The position numbers and the translations under genes are program-made. The notes under the pieces were generated by a model. It saw only the letters and a list, made by a program, of their open reading frames with translations. It was not told where the DNA came from and did no database searches. DNA of 52,209 nucleotides, taken from JAGMES01 sp023128035 (lineage in GTDB: Bacteria > Bacillota > Halanaerobiia > DY22613). The stretch spans positions 1-52,209 of the forward strand of contig DAOVRZ010000025.1 of the NCBI GenBank assembly GCA_030627905.1, given 5' to 3'. Below, piece by piece: positions 43,966 through 52,209 of the stretch (within the stretch, counting starts at the first letter, position 1; each line of letters opens with the position of its first letter).

Positions 43966-44949
43966 ATGACGAATAAAAAATTAGAACTAAAGAATTTAAA
44001 ACTTCATTATTTAACAAGACAGGGTGCTGTAAAGGCTCTTGATGACGTTTCCTTCGATTTATATGAAGGTGAGACACTTGGCGTTGTTGGTGAATCTGGT
44101 TGTGGTAAGACAACTTTGGCAACTGCTTTGTTGAATATGCCATCCCCTCCAGGGCAGATTGTTGGAGGTCAGATTTTCTTAGATGGAAAAAATATTCTGG
44201 AATTAAGTGAAAATGAATTTAGGAAAGAGATTCGTTGGGAAAGAATTGCTATGGTTTTCCAGGGTGCTATGAACTGTCTAACACCTGTTTATACGATTGA
44301 GAAGCAGATGATGGAAACTATTAAATATCATCGAGATATGGATGAATCCGAATCATTAGAACGGATTAAGAAATATATCAATCTAGTAGGTTTATCTGAT
44401 GATATTCTCAAAAGATATCCTCATGAGTTATCTGGTGGTATGAAACAGAGAATCGTTATCGCTATGGGACTTTTCTTAGAACCAGATGTAGTTATTTGTG
44501 ATGAGCCAACAACAGCTCTAGATGTAGTTGTTCAAGCACAAATTATCAATCTTCTTAAAGAATTGAAAGAAAAATTAAAACTTTCATTCATTTTTATCAC
44601 TCATGACCTAGCTACTGAAGCTGAGGTTTCTGATAGAATTATGGTTATGTACGCTGGAAAAGTTGTAGAAATCGGAACAAATGAACAGATTTATGGTGAG
44701 CAGGGTTCAGCACATCCATATACTAAGAGACTTTTGGCGGCTACTCCAAAGTTACATGAAAAAATTGAAAAACTTACATTTATCCCTGGTACTCCTCCAA
44801 GCCTACTTACTCCACCTTCGGGTTGTAGATTCCACTTGCGTTGTTCAGAAGTTATGGACAAATGCCGTGTTGAAGAGCCATTATTGCAAGAGATAGAGCC
44901 AGGGCACAAAGTAGCTTGTTGGAGGTGTTCTCATGACTCAAAAGCATGA
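43966..44949 (+). CDS. Peptide ABC importer ATPase (DppD-type)
   Basis: A 327-residue ATPase: Walker A GESGCGKTT, Q-loop MVFQGAMNCLTPVYT, signature LSGGMKQRI, Walker B VVICDEPTTALD, H-loop ITHDLATEAEV. The C-terminal oligopeptide/dipeptide domain carries the PSGCRFHLRC...C cysteine motif that can hold an iron-sulfur cluster in relatives. Seven bases after the permease stop; overlaps the next ATPase by 17 bases. Confidence 0.92.
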   Translation: MTNKKLELKNLKLHYLTRQGAVKALDDVSFDLYEGETLGVVGESGCGKTTLATALLNMPSPPGQIVGGQIFLDGKNILELSENEFRKEIRWERIAMVFQGAMNCLTPVYTIEKQMMETIKYHRDMDESESLERIKKYINLVGLSDDILKRYPHELSGGMKQRIVIAMGLFLEPDVVICDEPTTALDVVVQAQIINLLKELKEKLKLSFIFITHDLATEAEVSDRIMVMYAGKVVEIGTNEQIYGEQGSAHPYTKRLLAATPKLHEKIEKLTFIPGTPPSLLTPPSGCRFHLRCSEVMDKCRVEEPLLQEIEPGHKVACWRCSHDSKA

Positions 44950-45973
44950 TAATATTATTGAAGTAAAAAATCTTAAAAAGTGGTTTCCGATTCGACGTTC
45001 TTTAAACCAAATGGTTAAAGGTGAAAGAAAATGGATCAAGGCGGTTGATGGCGTTACTTTTAATATCAGAAGAGGTGAAATTTTTGGATTAATCGGTGAA
45101 TCAGGATGTGGTAAAACTACTACTGGTAAGATGCTGATGAAATTGCATGATCCTTCTGATGGTAAGATGCTTTTTAATGGTGAAGATGTTACTCACGTTA
45201 GTAAGGAGCGTCTTAGACTATATAAAAGAGATGTGCAAATGATATTTCAAGATCCGTACTCTTCTATGAATCCACGTTTTAAAATTAAAGATGTTTTAAC
45301 TGAACCTTTGGTAATTCATAAAATTAAAGGTAATCAGGTAGAGAGAGAGGAGTTAGCTTCTCAAGCATTGAGTGAGGTAAAACTCACTCCACCGAGTGAT
45401 TTTTTAGATCGTTTTCCTCATATGCTTAGTGGTGGTCAAAGACAACGTGCGGCTACTGCAAGAACATTGATTCTTTCTCCTAACTTGGTTATTGCTGACG
45501 AGCCAGTATCTATGGTTGACTTATCTACTCGTGCTGAACTTCTTCAGATGATGAAAGATGTTCAACAAGAGCATGGCTTGACATATTTATATATTACTCA
45601 TGACCTTTCAACAGCTCGTTATTTCACTGATAGAATTGCCGTTATGTATTTAGGTAAAATTATTGAGCTGGGTACAGCTGATGAGGTTATTGATAACACA
45701 TTACATCCTTATACTAAGGCTTTGATTGCAGCTGTATGTGAGCCTATCGCTGGTAAGGTAAACAGAATTAAGAAAGTGCCTATTAAAGGTGAGATACCTT
45801 CTGCAGCAAATATTCCTTCAGGTTGCCGTTTCAATCCTCGTTGTTTGTACGCAAAACCTGAGTGTCTTGAAGCTCCAGAACCTGAATTGACTGAAGTAAC
45901 TGAGGGTCATTTTGTAGCATGTAGTCGTTATAGGGAAGTAATGAAAGAAGAGAAAAAGATACTTGCAGGCTAA
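44933..45973 (+). CDS. Peptide ABC importer ATPase (DppF-type)
   Basis: A 346-residue partner ATPase: Walker A GESGCGKTT, Q-loop MIFQDPYSSMNPRF, signature LSGGQRQRA, Walker B LVIADEPVSMVD, H-loop ITHDLSTARYF, and the C-terminal PSGCRFNPRCLYAKPEC motif. ATG 44933 lies inside the end of the upstream ATPase gene, after GGAGGTG. Last gene of the importer operon. Confidence 0.92.
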   Translation: MTQKHDNIIEVKNLKKWFPIRRSLNQMVKGERKWIKAVDGVTFNIRRGEIFGLIGESGCGKTTTGKMLMKLHDPSDGKMLFNGEDVTHVSKERLRLYKRDVQMIFQDPYSSMNPRFKIKDVLTEPLVIHKIKGNQVEREELASQALSEVKLTPPSDFLDRFPHMLSGGQRQRAATARTLILSPNLVIADEPVSMVDLSTRAELLQMMKDVQQEHGLTYLYITHDLSTARYFTDRIAVMYLGKIIELGTADEVIDNTLHPYTKALIAAVCEPIAGKVNRIKKVPIKGEIPSAANIPSGCRFNPRCLYAKPECLEAPEPELTEVTEGHFVACSRYREVMKEEKKILAG

Positions 45974-46001
45974 AAAAAAGGGAGTTTATCTCTCTTTTTT
46001 T
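45974..46001 (+). terminator. Terminator of the importer operon
   Basis: AAAAAAAGGGAG pairs with CTCTCTTTTTTT; A-T rich stem ending in a T run. Confidence 0.65.
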
Positions 46002-46098
46002 TATGAAAAAATATAAAATGTAGAAGTTATAGAAAAATTAATAAAGAACATTATATCCAACATTTTCTTATACTAATGAGATGGGGATTATATAGACG

Positions 46099-46127
46099 TT
46101 GACAAGGTATAAATAAAAGTGTATACT
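46099..46127 (+). promoter_or_regulatory. Promoter of monooxygenase paralogue 2
   Basis: TTGACA (46099-46104), 17-base spacer, TATACT (46122-46127). Confidence 0.65.
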
Positions 46128-46163
46128 TGGGGTATTATATTATATATCAAAAGGAGATCAATT

Positions 46164-47249
46164 ATGACTTTAAAACCTTTGCTATTAGGTAAATTAGTTG
46201 CTGCAGTTCCAATAATTCAGGGTGGAATGGGTATAGGTATTTCCCGTTCTAAGCTAGCTTCTGCAGTAGCAAATGAAGGCGGAATAGGTGTAATATCAGG
46301 TGTTCAAATTGGTTTTGATGAACCTGATTATGAAGAAAATGTTGATGAGGCAAATGTAAGAGGCCTAAGAAAAGAAATTAGAAAAGCACGTGAGTTAAGT
46401 CCTAAAGGAATTTTAGGGGTTAATCTTTTAGTGGCTATGAATAATTACAAAGAAATGGTAAAGGCAGCAATTGAGGAAAAGGTTAATGTAATTATTTCTG
46501 GAGCTGGTTTGCCCAAAAATCTTCCTGATCTAATTAAAGGTTCAAGCATTAAAATTGCACCAATTGTATCTTCAGGAAAGGCAGCCAGATTAATATCAAA
46601 ATTATGGGATTCAAAGCATGGATATGTTCCTGATGCAGTGATTGTGGAAGGTCCTGAGGCTGGAGGACATTTAGGTTTTACGGTAGACCAACTTAAACGT
46701 TTTCCAAAAATCGAATTAACTGATATTGTAAAAGATGTTATAGAAGTTCTCAAGCCATTCCAAGAAAAATATAAAAAAATGATACCTGTAATTGCCGCAG
46801 GAGGAATTTTTGATGGAGCAGATATAGCTAAGTTTTTAAAATTAGGTGCATCAGGAGTACAATTAGGTACAAGATTTGTAGTTACTGATGAATGTGATGC
46901 AGATATAAAATATAAAGAGGCTTATATAAATTCAAAAAAAGAAGAAATTCAACTAGTAAAAAGCCCTGTAGGATTACCAGGAAGAGCGATTCGTAATGAG
47001 TTTGTTAAAAAGTTGGAAGCAGGAAATATAATGGTTAAAAAATGTTATAATTGCTTAAAAACATGCGATCTGGAGAGTGCTCCATACTGTATTAATCAAG
47101 CTCTTATTCGCGCTGTAAAAGGAGATATTCAAGGTGGTCTAATATTTGCTGGAAGTAATGCAGGTCGGGTTGACAGAATAATATCTGTTAGAGAGCTTAT
47201 GCATCAATTAATAAGGGAAACAGAAGAAAGATTGTGTGAATGTTTTTAA
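46164..47249 (+). CDS. Nitronate monooxygenase / FabK-like flavoprotein, paralogue 2
   Basis: A 361-residue FMN TIM-barrel protein, by eye about 60% identical along its whole length to the minus-strand gene at 33617-34708. Shared motifs are VPIIQGGMGIGISRSKLASA, EGPEAGGHLGF (catalytic histidine), VIAAGGIFDG and GASGVQLGTRFV, and the cysteine cluster CYNCLKTC...C near the C-terminus. ATG 46164 follows AAAAGGAG; an earlier in-frame ATG at 46119 falls within the promoter region. Single-gene unit with promoter and terminator. Substrate not determined. Confidence 0.87.
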   Translation: MTLKPLLLGKLVAAVPIIQGGMGIGISRSKLASAVANEGGIGVISGVQIGFDEPDYEENVDEANVRGLRKEIRKARELSPKGILGVNLLVAMNNYKEMVKAAIEEKVNVIISGAGLPKNLPDLIKGSSIKIAPIVSSGKAARLISKLWDSKHGYVPDAVIVEGPEAGGHLGFTVDQLKRFPKIELTDIVKDVIEVLKPFQEKYKKMIPVIAAGGIFDGADIAKFLKLGASGVQLGTRFVVTDECDADIKYKEAYINSKKEEIQLVKSPVGLPGRAIRNEFVKKLEAGNIMVKKCYNCLKTCDLESAPYCINQALIRAVKGDIQGGLIFAGSNAGRVDRIISVRELMHQLIRETEERLCECF

Positions 47250-47260
47250 AGTTAAAGATT

Positions 47261-47289
47261 AATCGCCCTCTGGGGCGATTTTTTTTTAA
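47261..47289 (+). terminator. Terminator after paralogue 2
   Basis: ATCGCCC pairs with GGGCGAT across a short loop, followed by nine T. Confidence 0.88.
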
Positions 47290-47429
47290 TCAGAATTTAT
47301 CACTTTCATTTATTAAACAAAATATAATAAAGTAATAATATCTAATTTTCCACATTAATATAATATAAGAAGGAGAGTTGATTCGGTATAGGTTTGTGTA
47401 AAAAGAAATTTCAGAAAGGGGGCTAAGCG

Positions 47430-49358
47430 TTGGAAAACAAAAAAATAAATTTTCAAGAGTTGATTCTAAAAGAGCGACAAGAAAATAAAGTGAATGATTT
47501 CAAAGGAACATTTCTGGATTATTTGGAGGTAATATATAGAAATCCTAATGAAGCTAAATTGTCTCATGAACGAATCTATGACACGATAGTAAGTCAAGAT
47601 GTTAATGTAATCAAAACAGAAGAAAATCCTAGACTTCGGAGAATTCATGGTAATGATACTATTAAAAAGTATAATTTTTTTGAAAATTTTTATGGCATAG
47701 ATAAAACTATTATGAAAATAGTACGTTTTTTTCACTCAGCTGCTATGAAAGGTGAAGAATCACGACAGGTTTTATATTTAGTTGGACCAGTGGGATCAGG
47801 TAAATCTTCATTAGTTGAAACTGTGAAAAAAAGATTAGAAGAATTACCACCAATTTACGCTCTGGAAGGTTGTCCAATGCGTGAAGAACCATTACATTTG
47901 ATTCCAAAAAATGTTAGGCATAAATTTGAAGAGATTTTAGGAATAAAAATTGAAGGAGAGTTATGCCCAGTCTGTCGTTATCGTTTGAAGCATGAATTTA
48001 ATGATAACTATGAACAGTTTCCAGTTGCCTCTATTGGGTTTTCTATCCTTTCTCGTAAGGGCATCGGAGTCGTTCCACCAGTGGATCCAAATAATCAGGA
48101 TACATCTGTATTAATTGGATCAGTTGATATTTCTAAACTGGATTTGTTTTCAGAAGATGATCCTAGAGTTTTTTCTTTAAATGGTGCATTTAATGTGGGA
48201 AATCGTGGATTGGTGGAATTTATAGAGGTCTTTAAAAATGATGTCGAATACTTACATACTATGATTACAGCAACTCAAGAAAAATCAATTCCTTCACCTG
48301 GAAAGGGGTCTATGATATATTTTGATGGTCTAATTATTGCCCATTCTAATGAGGCTGAATGGAATAAATTTAAATCTGATCATACTAATGAAGCTATCTT
48401 AGATAGAATTGTAAAAATTGAGGTATCATATTGCTTAGAGTTGAGTGAAGAGGAAAAAATTTATAAAAAGATATTAAATTTAAGCAACTTTAATGCTCAT
48501 ATTGCGCCTCATACTATCAAAATTGCTTCAATGTTTGCAATTTTAAGTAGACTAAAACCATCTAAAGTAGATTCGCTGACAAAATTAAAAATATATAATG
48601 GTGAAGAGATAGTTGAAAATGGAACGATGAAGCGGGTTGATATAATGGAACTTAAAGAAGAAGCACAAAGAGAAGGGATGACAGGAATTTCACCTAGATT
48701 TATCATGAAAGCTTTAGATAATTGTCTATCTGAATCAGAACATAACTGTATTAACCCTTTGTCTGTGTTAGAAGCATTAATCAAAGCAGTAAAAGAATTG
48801 GCTATATCTGATGATGAGAAAAAAAGATATCTTGGATTTTTGCAGGATTCAATCAAAAAAGAATATAATAAAATATTACAAAATGAAGTGACGAAAGCTT
48901 TTGTTGTTGGTTATAGAGAACAGGCTGAGCATCTGTTTAATAATTATCTGGATCATGCAGAAGCTTTTGTGAACAAGACAAAGATTAAAGATAATAATAC
49001 TAGAGAGGAATTAGAACCTGATAATACTTTTTTGCGTTCTATTGAAGAACAGATTGGAATTACTGGTACAGCGGCTAAAGGGTTTAGGCAGGATGTAACA
49101 TCTTATATGTTTTCATTAATGAGAAAAGGAATGAAAGTAGACTATTACTCATATGAGCCATTGAAAGAAGCCATTGAAAAAAAATTAACTGCTTCTGTGA
49201 AAGAATTATCTAGAGTTATTACACAAGCGAAGGTAAGGGATGAGGATCAGGGTAAAAAATATAATGCTATGGTTGAAGAGATGAAGCGTAATGGCTATTG
49301 TGATCACTGTTGCAATGTAATTCTTAAATTTGCGGCAAATAATCTCTGGAAGGATTAA
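47430..49358 (+). CDS. prkA: PrkA family serine protein kinase / AAA protein
   Basis: A 642-residue PrkA. The N-terminal AAA domain has Walker A LVGPVGSGKSSL (about residue 115) and YALEGCPMREEPLHLIP; a CPVCRYRLKHEF segment is typical, and the C-terminal PrkA kinase domain spans the last 220 residues, ending with NGYCDHCCNVILKFAA. GTFLDYLEVI at the start is also conserved. Start TTG 47430 lies after AAAGGGGG. In Bacillus PrkA is linked to sporulation; in enterobacteria (YeaG) to nutrient stress. Its neighbours yhbH and spoVR confirm the assignment. Confidence 0.93.
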   Translation: MENKKINFQELILKERQENKVNDFKGTFLDYLEVIYRNPNEAKLSHERIYDTIVSQDVNVIKTEENPRLRRIHGNDTIKKYNFFENFYGIDKTIMKIVRFFHSAAMKGEESRQVLYLVGPVGSGKSSLVETVKKRLEELPPIYALEGCPMREEPLHLIPKNVRHKFEEILGIKIEGELCPVCRYRLKHEFNDNYEQFPVASIGFSILSRKGIGVVPPVDPNNQDTSVLIGSVDISKLDLFSEDDPRVFSLNGAFNVGNRGLVEFIEVFKNDVEYLHTMITATQEKSIPSPGKGSMIYFDGLIIAHSNEAEWNKFKSDHTNEAILDRIVKIEVSYCLELSEEEKIYKKILNLSNFNAHIAPHTIKIASMFAILSRLKPSKVDSLTKLKIYNGEEIVENGTMKRVDIMELKEEAQREGMTGISPRFIMKALDNCLSESEHNCINPLSVLEALIKAVKELAISDDEKKRYLGFLQDSIKKEYNKILQNEVTKAFVVGYREQAEHLFNNYLDHAEAFVNKTKIKDNNTREELEPDNTFLRSIEEQIGITGTAAKGFRQDVTSYMFSLMRKGMKVDYYSYEPLKEAIEKKLTASVKELSRVITQAKVRDEDQGKKYNAMVEEMKRNGYCDHCCNVILKFAANNLWKD

Positions 49359-49369
49359 GAGGTGATCTG

Positions 49370-50527
49370 ATGGGTGTTTTTAGAGAATATCATAATACCG
49401 GAAAAGATCGTTCTCAAGAGGATCGGAGACGTCACCGTGAATTAGTGGAGGACGCAATAAAGAAGAATATTGGGGACATAATTGCCGAAGAAAATATTAT
49501 TGGTCAAAACAAAGAAAAGAAGATTAAAATACCAATAAAAGGTATTAAGGAGTATCGTTTTATTCATGGAATCAACGGGCAAGGGGTAAGTACAGGGACT
49601 GGGGAAGAACAACGAGGTGATAGGATTACCAAAAAACAGCGCCAGTTAGGGCAAGGAAATGGAGATCAAGCAGGTAATAATGAGGGAGAAGATATTTATG
49701 AGACTGAGATCACCATTGAAGATTTAGTGAATTATCTTTTTGAAAATTTAGATCTTCCTTTTATGGAGAGAAAAAAGCTATCTCAATTGGAGACAGAGAG
49801 AACATTTAAAAAGTCTGGATACAAGCGAAAAGGCGTTCCTCCTCGTTTTGCTAAAAAGCGAACAGTTGTTGAAAAGATTAAGAGAAAAAAAGCGTATATT
49901 CGTTCACATGAAGATTTAGATGATGATAAAAGATTTCCCTTTCATAATGAAGATATACGTTATTATCGAGTAAAAGAAGAACAGAGAAGAGAATCAAATG
50001 CTGTGGTTATTTGTATTATGGATACATCAGGTTCTATGGATCAAACGAAAAAATATTTAGCACGTAGTTTCTATTTTTTGCTTTATCAATTTATCCTTAT
50101 GAAATATCAAAACATTGAGATCGTATTTATTGCTCATTCAACGACTGCTAAAGAAGTGACTGAGGACGAATTTTTTCATAAAGGAGAGTCAGGAGGTACT
50201 TATATTAGTAGTGGCTATGGGAAGGCTTTAAAAGTAATCGAAGAACGTTATGATCCTTCATATTGGAATGTTTATTGCTTTCATTGTAGTGATGGTGACA
50301 ATTGGAGAGAAGATAACGAACGAGCAGTTGAAAATGCGAAGAAACTCTGTCAAATATGCAACTTATTTGGCTATGGAGAGATAAAGTCAACTAATTTTAG
50401 TGTAATGAAATCTCTTTATACAAAAAGCCTTAAAGAGTATAATAATTTTTCTCTTGTGATAATTTCGAAGAAAGAAGATATTTGGCCATCCTTCAAAAAG
50501 ATGTTGGAGAACGATAAAGAAGGGTAG
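49370..50527 (+). CDS. yhbH: YhbH/YeaH family VWA protein (DUF444)
   Basis: A 385-residue DUF444 protein. N-terminal DRSQEDRRRHRELVEDAIKK is a family hallmark. A C-terminal von Willebrand A domain contains the MIDAS motif CIMDTSGSMDQTKK (about residues 220-235), and then FIAHSTTAKEVTEDEFFHKG followed by ESGGTYISSG. It probably binds a partner through a metal ion. 11 bases after prkA and 9 before spoVR; the three products are thought to act together in stationary phase or sporulation. Confidence 0.92.
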   Translation: MGVFREYHNTGKDRSQEDRRRHRELVEDAIKKNIGDIIAEENIIGQNKEKKIKIPIKGIKEYRFIHGINGQGVSTGTGEEQRGDRITKKQRQLGQGNGDQAGNNEGEDIYETEITIEDLVNYLFENLDLPFMERKKLSQLETERTFKKSGYKRKGVPPRFAKKRTVVEKIKRKKAYIRSHEDLDDDKRFPFHNEDIRYYRVKEEQRRESNAVVICIMDTSGSMDQTKKYLARSFYFLLYQFILMKYQNIEIVFIAHSTTAKEVTEDEFFHKGESGGTYISSGYGKALKVIEERYDPSYWNVYCFHCSDGDNWREDNERAVENAKKLCQICNLFGYGEIKSTNFSVMKSLYTKSLKEYNNFSLVIISKKEDIWPSFKKMLENDKEG

Positions 50528-50536
50528 GGGAGTAAG

Positions 50537-51916
50537 ATGGAATTTAGTATTTCTGAGCTCATAGAATGGAATCAGAGGATTGAAGATATTGCTAAAGAGG
50601 TAGGACTAGATTATTTTCCACAAGAATTTGAAATTTGTTCATACGAAGATATGATCTGCTATGAAGCATACGCAGGAATGCCATCCTACTATCCTCATTG
50701 GAGTTTTGGCAAAGCCTATGAGCGAATAAAAACTTTTTACAGATATAATTTAACTGGATTATCCTATGAAATGGTGATTAATTCTAATCCTTGTATAGCA
50801 TATTTGATGAAAGATAACTCTTTATTGTTGCAAATTTTAACGATTGCTCATGTTTATGGACATAATGATTTTTTTAAAAATAATCGTCTTTTTAAAGAAG
50901 GAACTAGGGCGGACTATACAGTAGAGATGTTTAAAAATCATGCTGATCGGATTCGGAGTTATATAAAAGATCCAGGGATTGGTTATGAAAAAGTTGAAAG
51001 AATTTTAAATACTGCTCATGCCTTAAAATTTCAGACATCAAGGGTTATTGGAGAAAAAAAACTTACTAGAAAGGAACAGATTAAAAGGATTCAGGATAAA
51101 TATCAACCAAAACCTAAAGAATTTTGGCTATTAGATGAAAAAAAAGAAGAGGAGTTTCCTGATTTGACAAGAATTCCTCTTGAACCCGAAGAAGATTTTT
51201 TAAACTTTTTCATTGAATATGGTGATTTAGAAGATTGGGAAAAAGACATTTTGGAGATTGTTGCAACAGAGGCACGTTATTTTATTCCACAGATTGAAAC
51301 GAAGATTATGAATGAAGGCTGGGCAAGTTTTTGGCATTATCAGATTTTGCATAAGCTGATCCTTGATCAAGGAAAGCATTTAGACTTCTTAAAGAGACAT
51401 AATTTAGTAATATGTCCTGTTGAGGGAGGTTTAAATCCCTATTATCTAGGTTTTAAAATTTTTGAAGATATTAAAAAAAGATATCCTGATCAACCTGAAA
51501 AAATCTTTGAAGTTCGAGAATGGGAGAGGGATGAATCTTTTATTCGAAAATATCTTACATTTGACTTAATAAGAGAGATGAAGTTGTTAAAGTATGATGA
51601 GAAAGAAAGGTATTATGTAATTACCGAAGTTGCAGATGAAGATGGTTGGAAAGAGATTAGAAATACTTTTGCTAGCTCTGTTGGAATGAATCGAATACCA
51701 GTGATTAAGATTATTGAAGCGTCAAAGAAAAATCAGGGACTTTATCTTGAACACGAATATATTGGAAAGGAAATAGAAGTGAAATATGCCTCAGAAACTT
51801 TGAAATATATAACTGATTTATGGGGCGGGCCAGTTTACTTAAAAACAATAATTCAAGGTGTACCTAAAATGATGGTCTGTGATGAACGTAAGAGAGTGAG
51901 TTATAGAACACTTTAA
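50537..51916 (+). CDS. spoVR: SpoVR family protein
   Basis: A 459-residue SpoVR/YcgB protein. Markers are the N-terminal DYFPQEFEICSYEDMICYEA, MPSYYPHWSFGKAYER and the histidine-rich AHVYGHNDFFKNNRLF, then NEGWASFWHYQILHKL. SpoVR is needed for normal spore cortex in Bacillus, but the family is wider than spore-formers. GGGGAG precedes ATG 50537. Last gene of the operon. Confidence 0.94.
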   Translation: MEFSISELIEWNQRIEDIAKEVGLDYFPQEFEICSYEDMICYEAYAGMPSYYPHWSFGKAYERIKTFYRYNLTGLSYEMVINSNPCIAYLMKDNSLLLQILTIAHVYGHNDFFKNNRLFKEGTRADYTVEMFKNHADRIRSYIKDPGIGYEKVERILNTAHALKFQTSRVIGEKKLTRKEQIKRIQDKYQPKPKEFWLLDEKKEEEFPDLTRIPLEPEEDFLNFFIEYGDLEDWEKDILEIVATEARYFIPQIETKIMNEGWASFWHYQILHKLILDQGKHLDFLKRHNLVICPVEGGLNPYYLGFKIFEDIKKRYPDQPEKIFEVREWERDESFIRKYLTFDLIREMKLLKYDEKERYYVITEVADEDGWKEIRNTFASSVGMNRIPVIKIIEASKKNQGLYLEHEYIGKEIEVKYASETLKYITDLWGGPVYLKTIIQGVPKMMVCDERKRVSYRTL

Positions 51917-51917
51917 A

Positions 51918-51990
51918 TAAAGAGAAGGATAGTAAAATGAGTAACTAGAAATAAATTTGGTGTTACTCGATTTTCTATCCTTTTCTTTTT
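51918..51990 (+). terminator. Terminator after spoVR
   Basis: AAAGAGAAGGATAG...AGTAAC pairs with GTTACT...CTATCCTTTTCTTT in a long, interrupted hairpin ending in T-rich sequence. Confidence 0.65.
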
Positions 51991-52140
51991 TAAGATGATA
52001 ATTGTGTAAAATGAATTTTTGTTCTAGTGTAAAACAGCTCTAACGAGTAAAAATTTATCCAATCAATAAAACAGAAAATTTATCTTCGTGTAAATGTTAA
52101 ATTTTACCATTTGAGTTCTGAGATTTTTTTTGAAAAAAGA

Positions 52141-52197
52141 CTACAGCATTTTTTTCTTGAGAAATTTTAAATTTTTGTCATAGTTCGTACCTTTCAT
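52141..52197 (-). CDS. Possible short minus-strand frame at the window edge
   Basis: A good ribosome site (GGAGGTG on the minus strand, about 52198-52204) precedes minus-strand ATG 52197, giving only 18 codons (MKGTNYDKNLKFLKKKML) before TAG. It may be the start of a broken gene, perhaps a transposase. The rest of 51991-52209 shows no gene. Confidence 0.25.
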   Translation of the reverse strand: MKGTNYDKNLKFLKKKML

Positions 52198-52209
52198 CAC
52201 CTCCATGGT

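Noticed and set aside
1..52209. CRISPR arrays, tRNA or rRNA genes
   Set aside because: No regularly spaced direct repeats, cloverleaf-like segments or rRNA sequence were noticed on reading either strand.

Overview
The window looks like a chromosomal piece of an AT-rich, anaerobic, probably spore-forming Firmicute. Halanaerobiales or a related clostridial lineage is my best guess, made from gene content only. Supporting signs are strong purine-rich ribosome binding sites, sigma-A promoters with 17-base spacers, two cobalamin riboswitches, a complete-looking run of oxygen-independent (cobalt-early) corrin-ring enzymes, and a prkA-yhbH-spoVR operon.

Layout. 1-6500 is eroded: a clipped copy of a cobalamin riboswitch, an MFS transporter pseudogene with an internal deletion, transposase relics, and a radical SAM/SPASM C-terminal fragment beside an ABC exporter ATPase and an ABC-2 permease. 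6758-20575 is a riboswitch-controlled cobalamin operon: cbiA-cbiP-cbiB-cobD-pduX-cbiC-cbiD-cbiE-cbiT-[cbiX relic]-cbiL-cbiF-cbiG-cbiH-cbiJ-[cobO relic]. 20643-23998 is a second riboswitch unit, btuF-btuC-btuD. 24029-26067 holds an HD-GYP phosphodiesterase with a Fur-like box on its promoter, a possible leader peptide and a divergent ThyX-like protein. 26365-29219 is a decayed defence island (headless AAA ATPase, PD-(D/E)XK-like nuclease, hsdR relic). 29497-32271 is a 924-residue secreted protein of unknown function.

32489-36612 contains a TetR-type regulator without a good start codon, a broken alpha/beta hydrolase, a nitronate monooxygenase-like gene on the minus strand, a compact unit of three microproteins (31, 33 and 26 residues) with its own promoter and terminator, a perfect 27-bp inverted repeat, and a frameshifted tandem rhodanese. 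36613-45973 carries a membrane-anchored propeller-like protein and a peptide ABC importer (binding protein, two permeases, two ATPases) with unusual extra domains. 46164-47249 is a second nitronate monooxygenase paralogue, inverted relative to the first. 47430-51916 is prkA-yhbH-spoVR.

How the genes work together. The corrin operon encodes C20, C17, C11, C1, C5 and C15 methylation and decarboxylation, ring contraction, ring reduction, a,c-diamide and cobyric acid synthesis, and aminopropanol attachment including threonine kinase. The genes for cobalt insertion (cbiX) and cobalt adenosylation (cobO/btuR) survive here only as short relics, so these steps must be encoded elsewhere or be lost. 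btuFCD gives a B12-controlled corrinoid import route. The most intriguing undescribed element is the microprotein operon at 34980-35527. A recurrent theme is genes reduced to conserved ends by internal deletion (MFS, cobO, hsdR, hydrolase).

All identifications come from reading translated sequence and motifs by eye; no database search was run.
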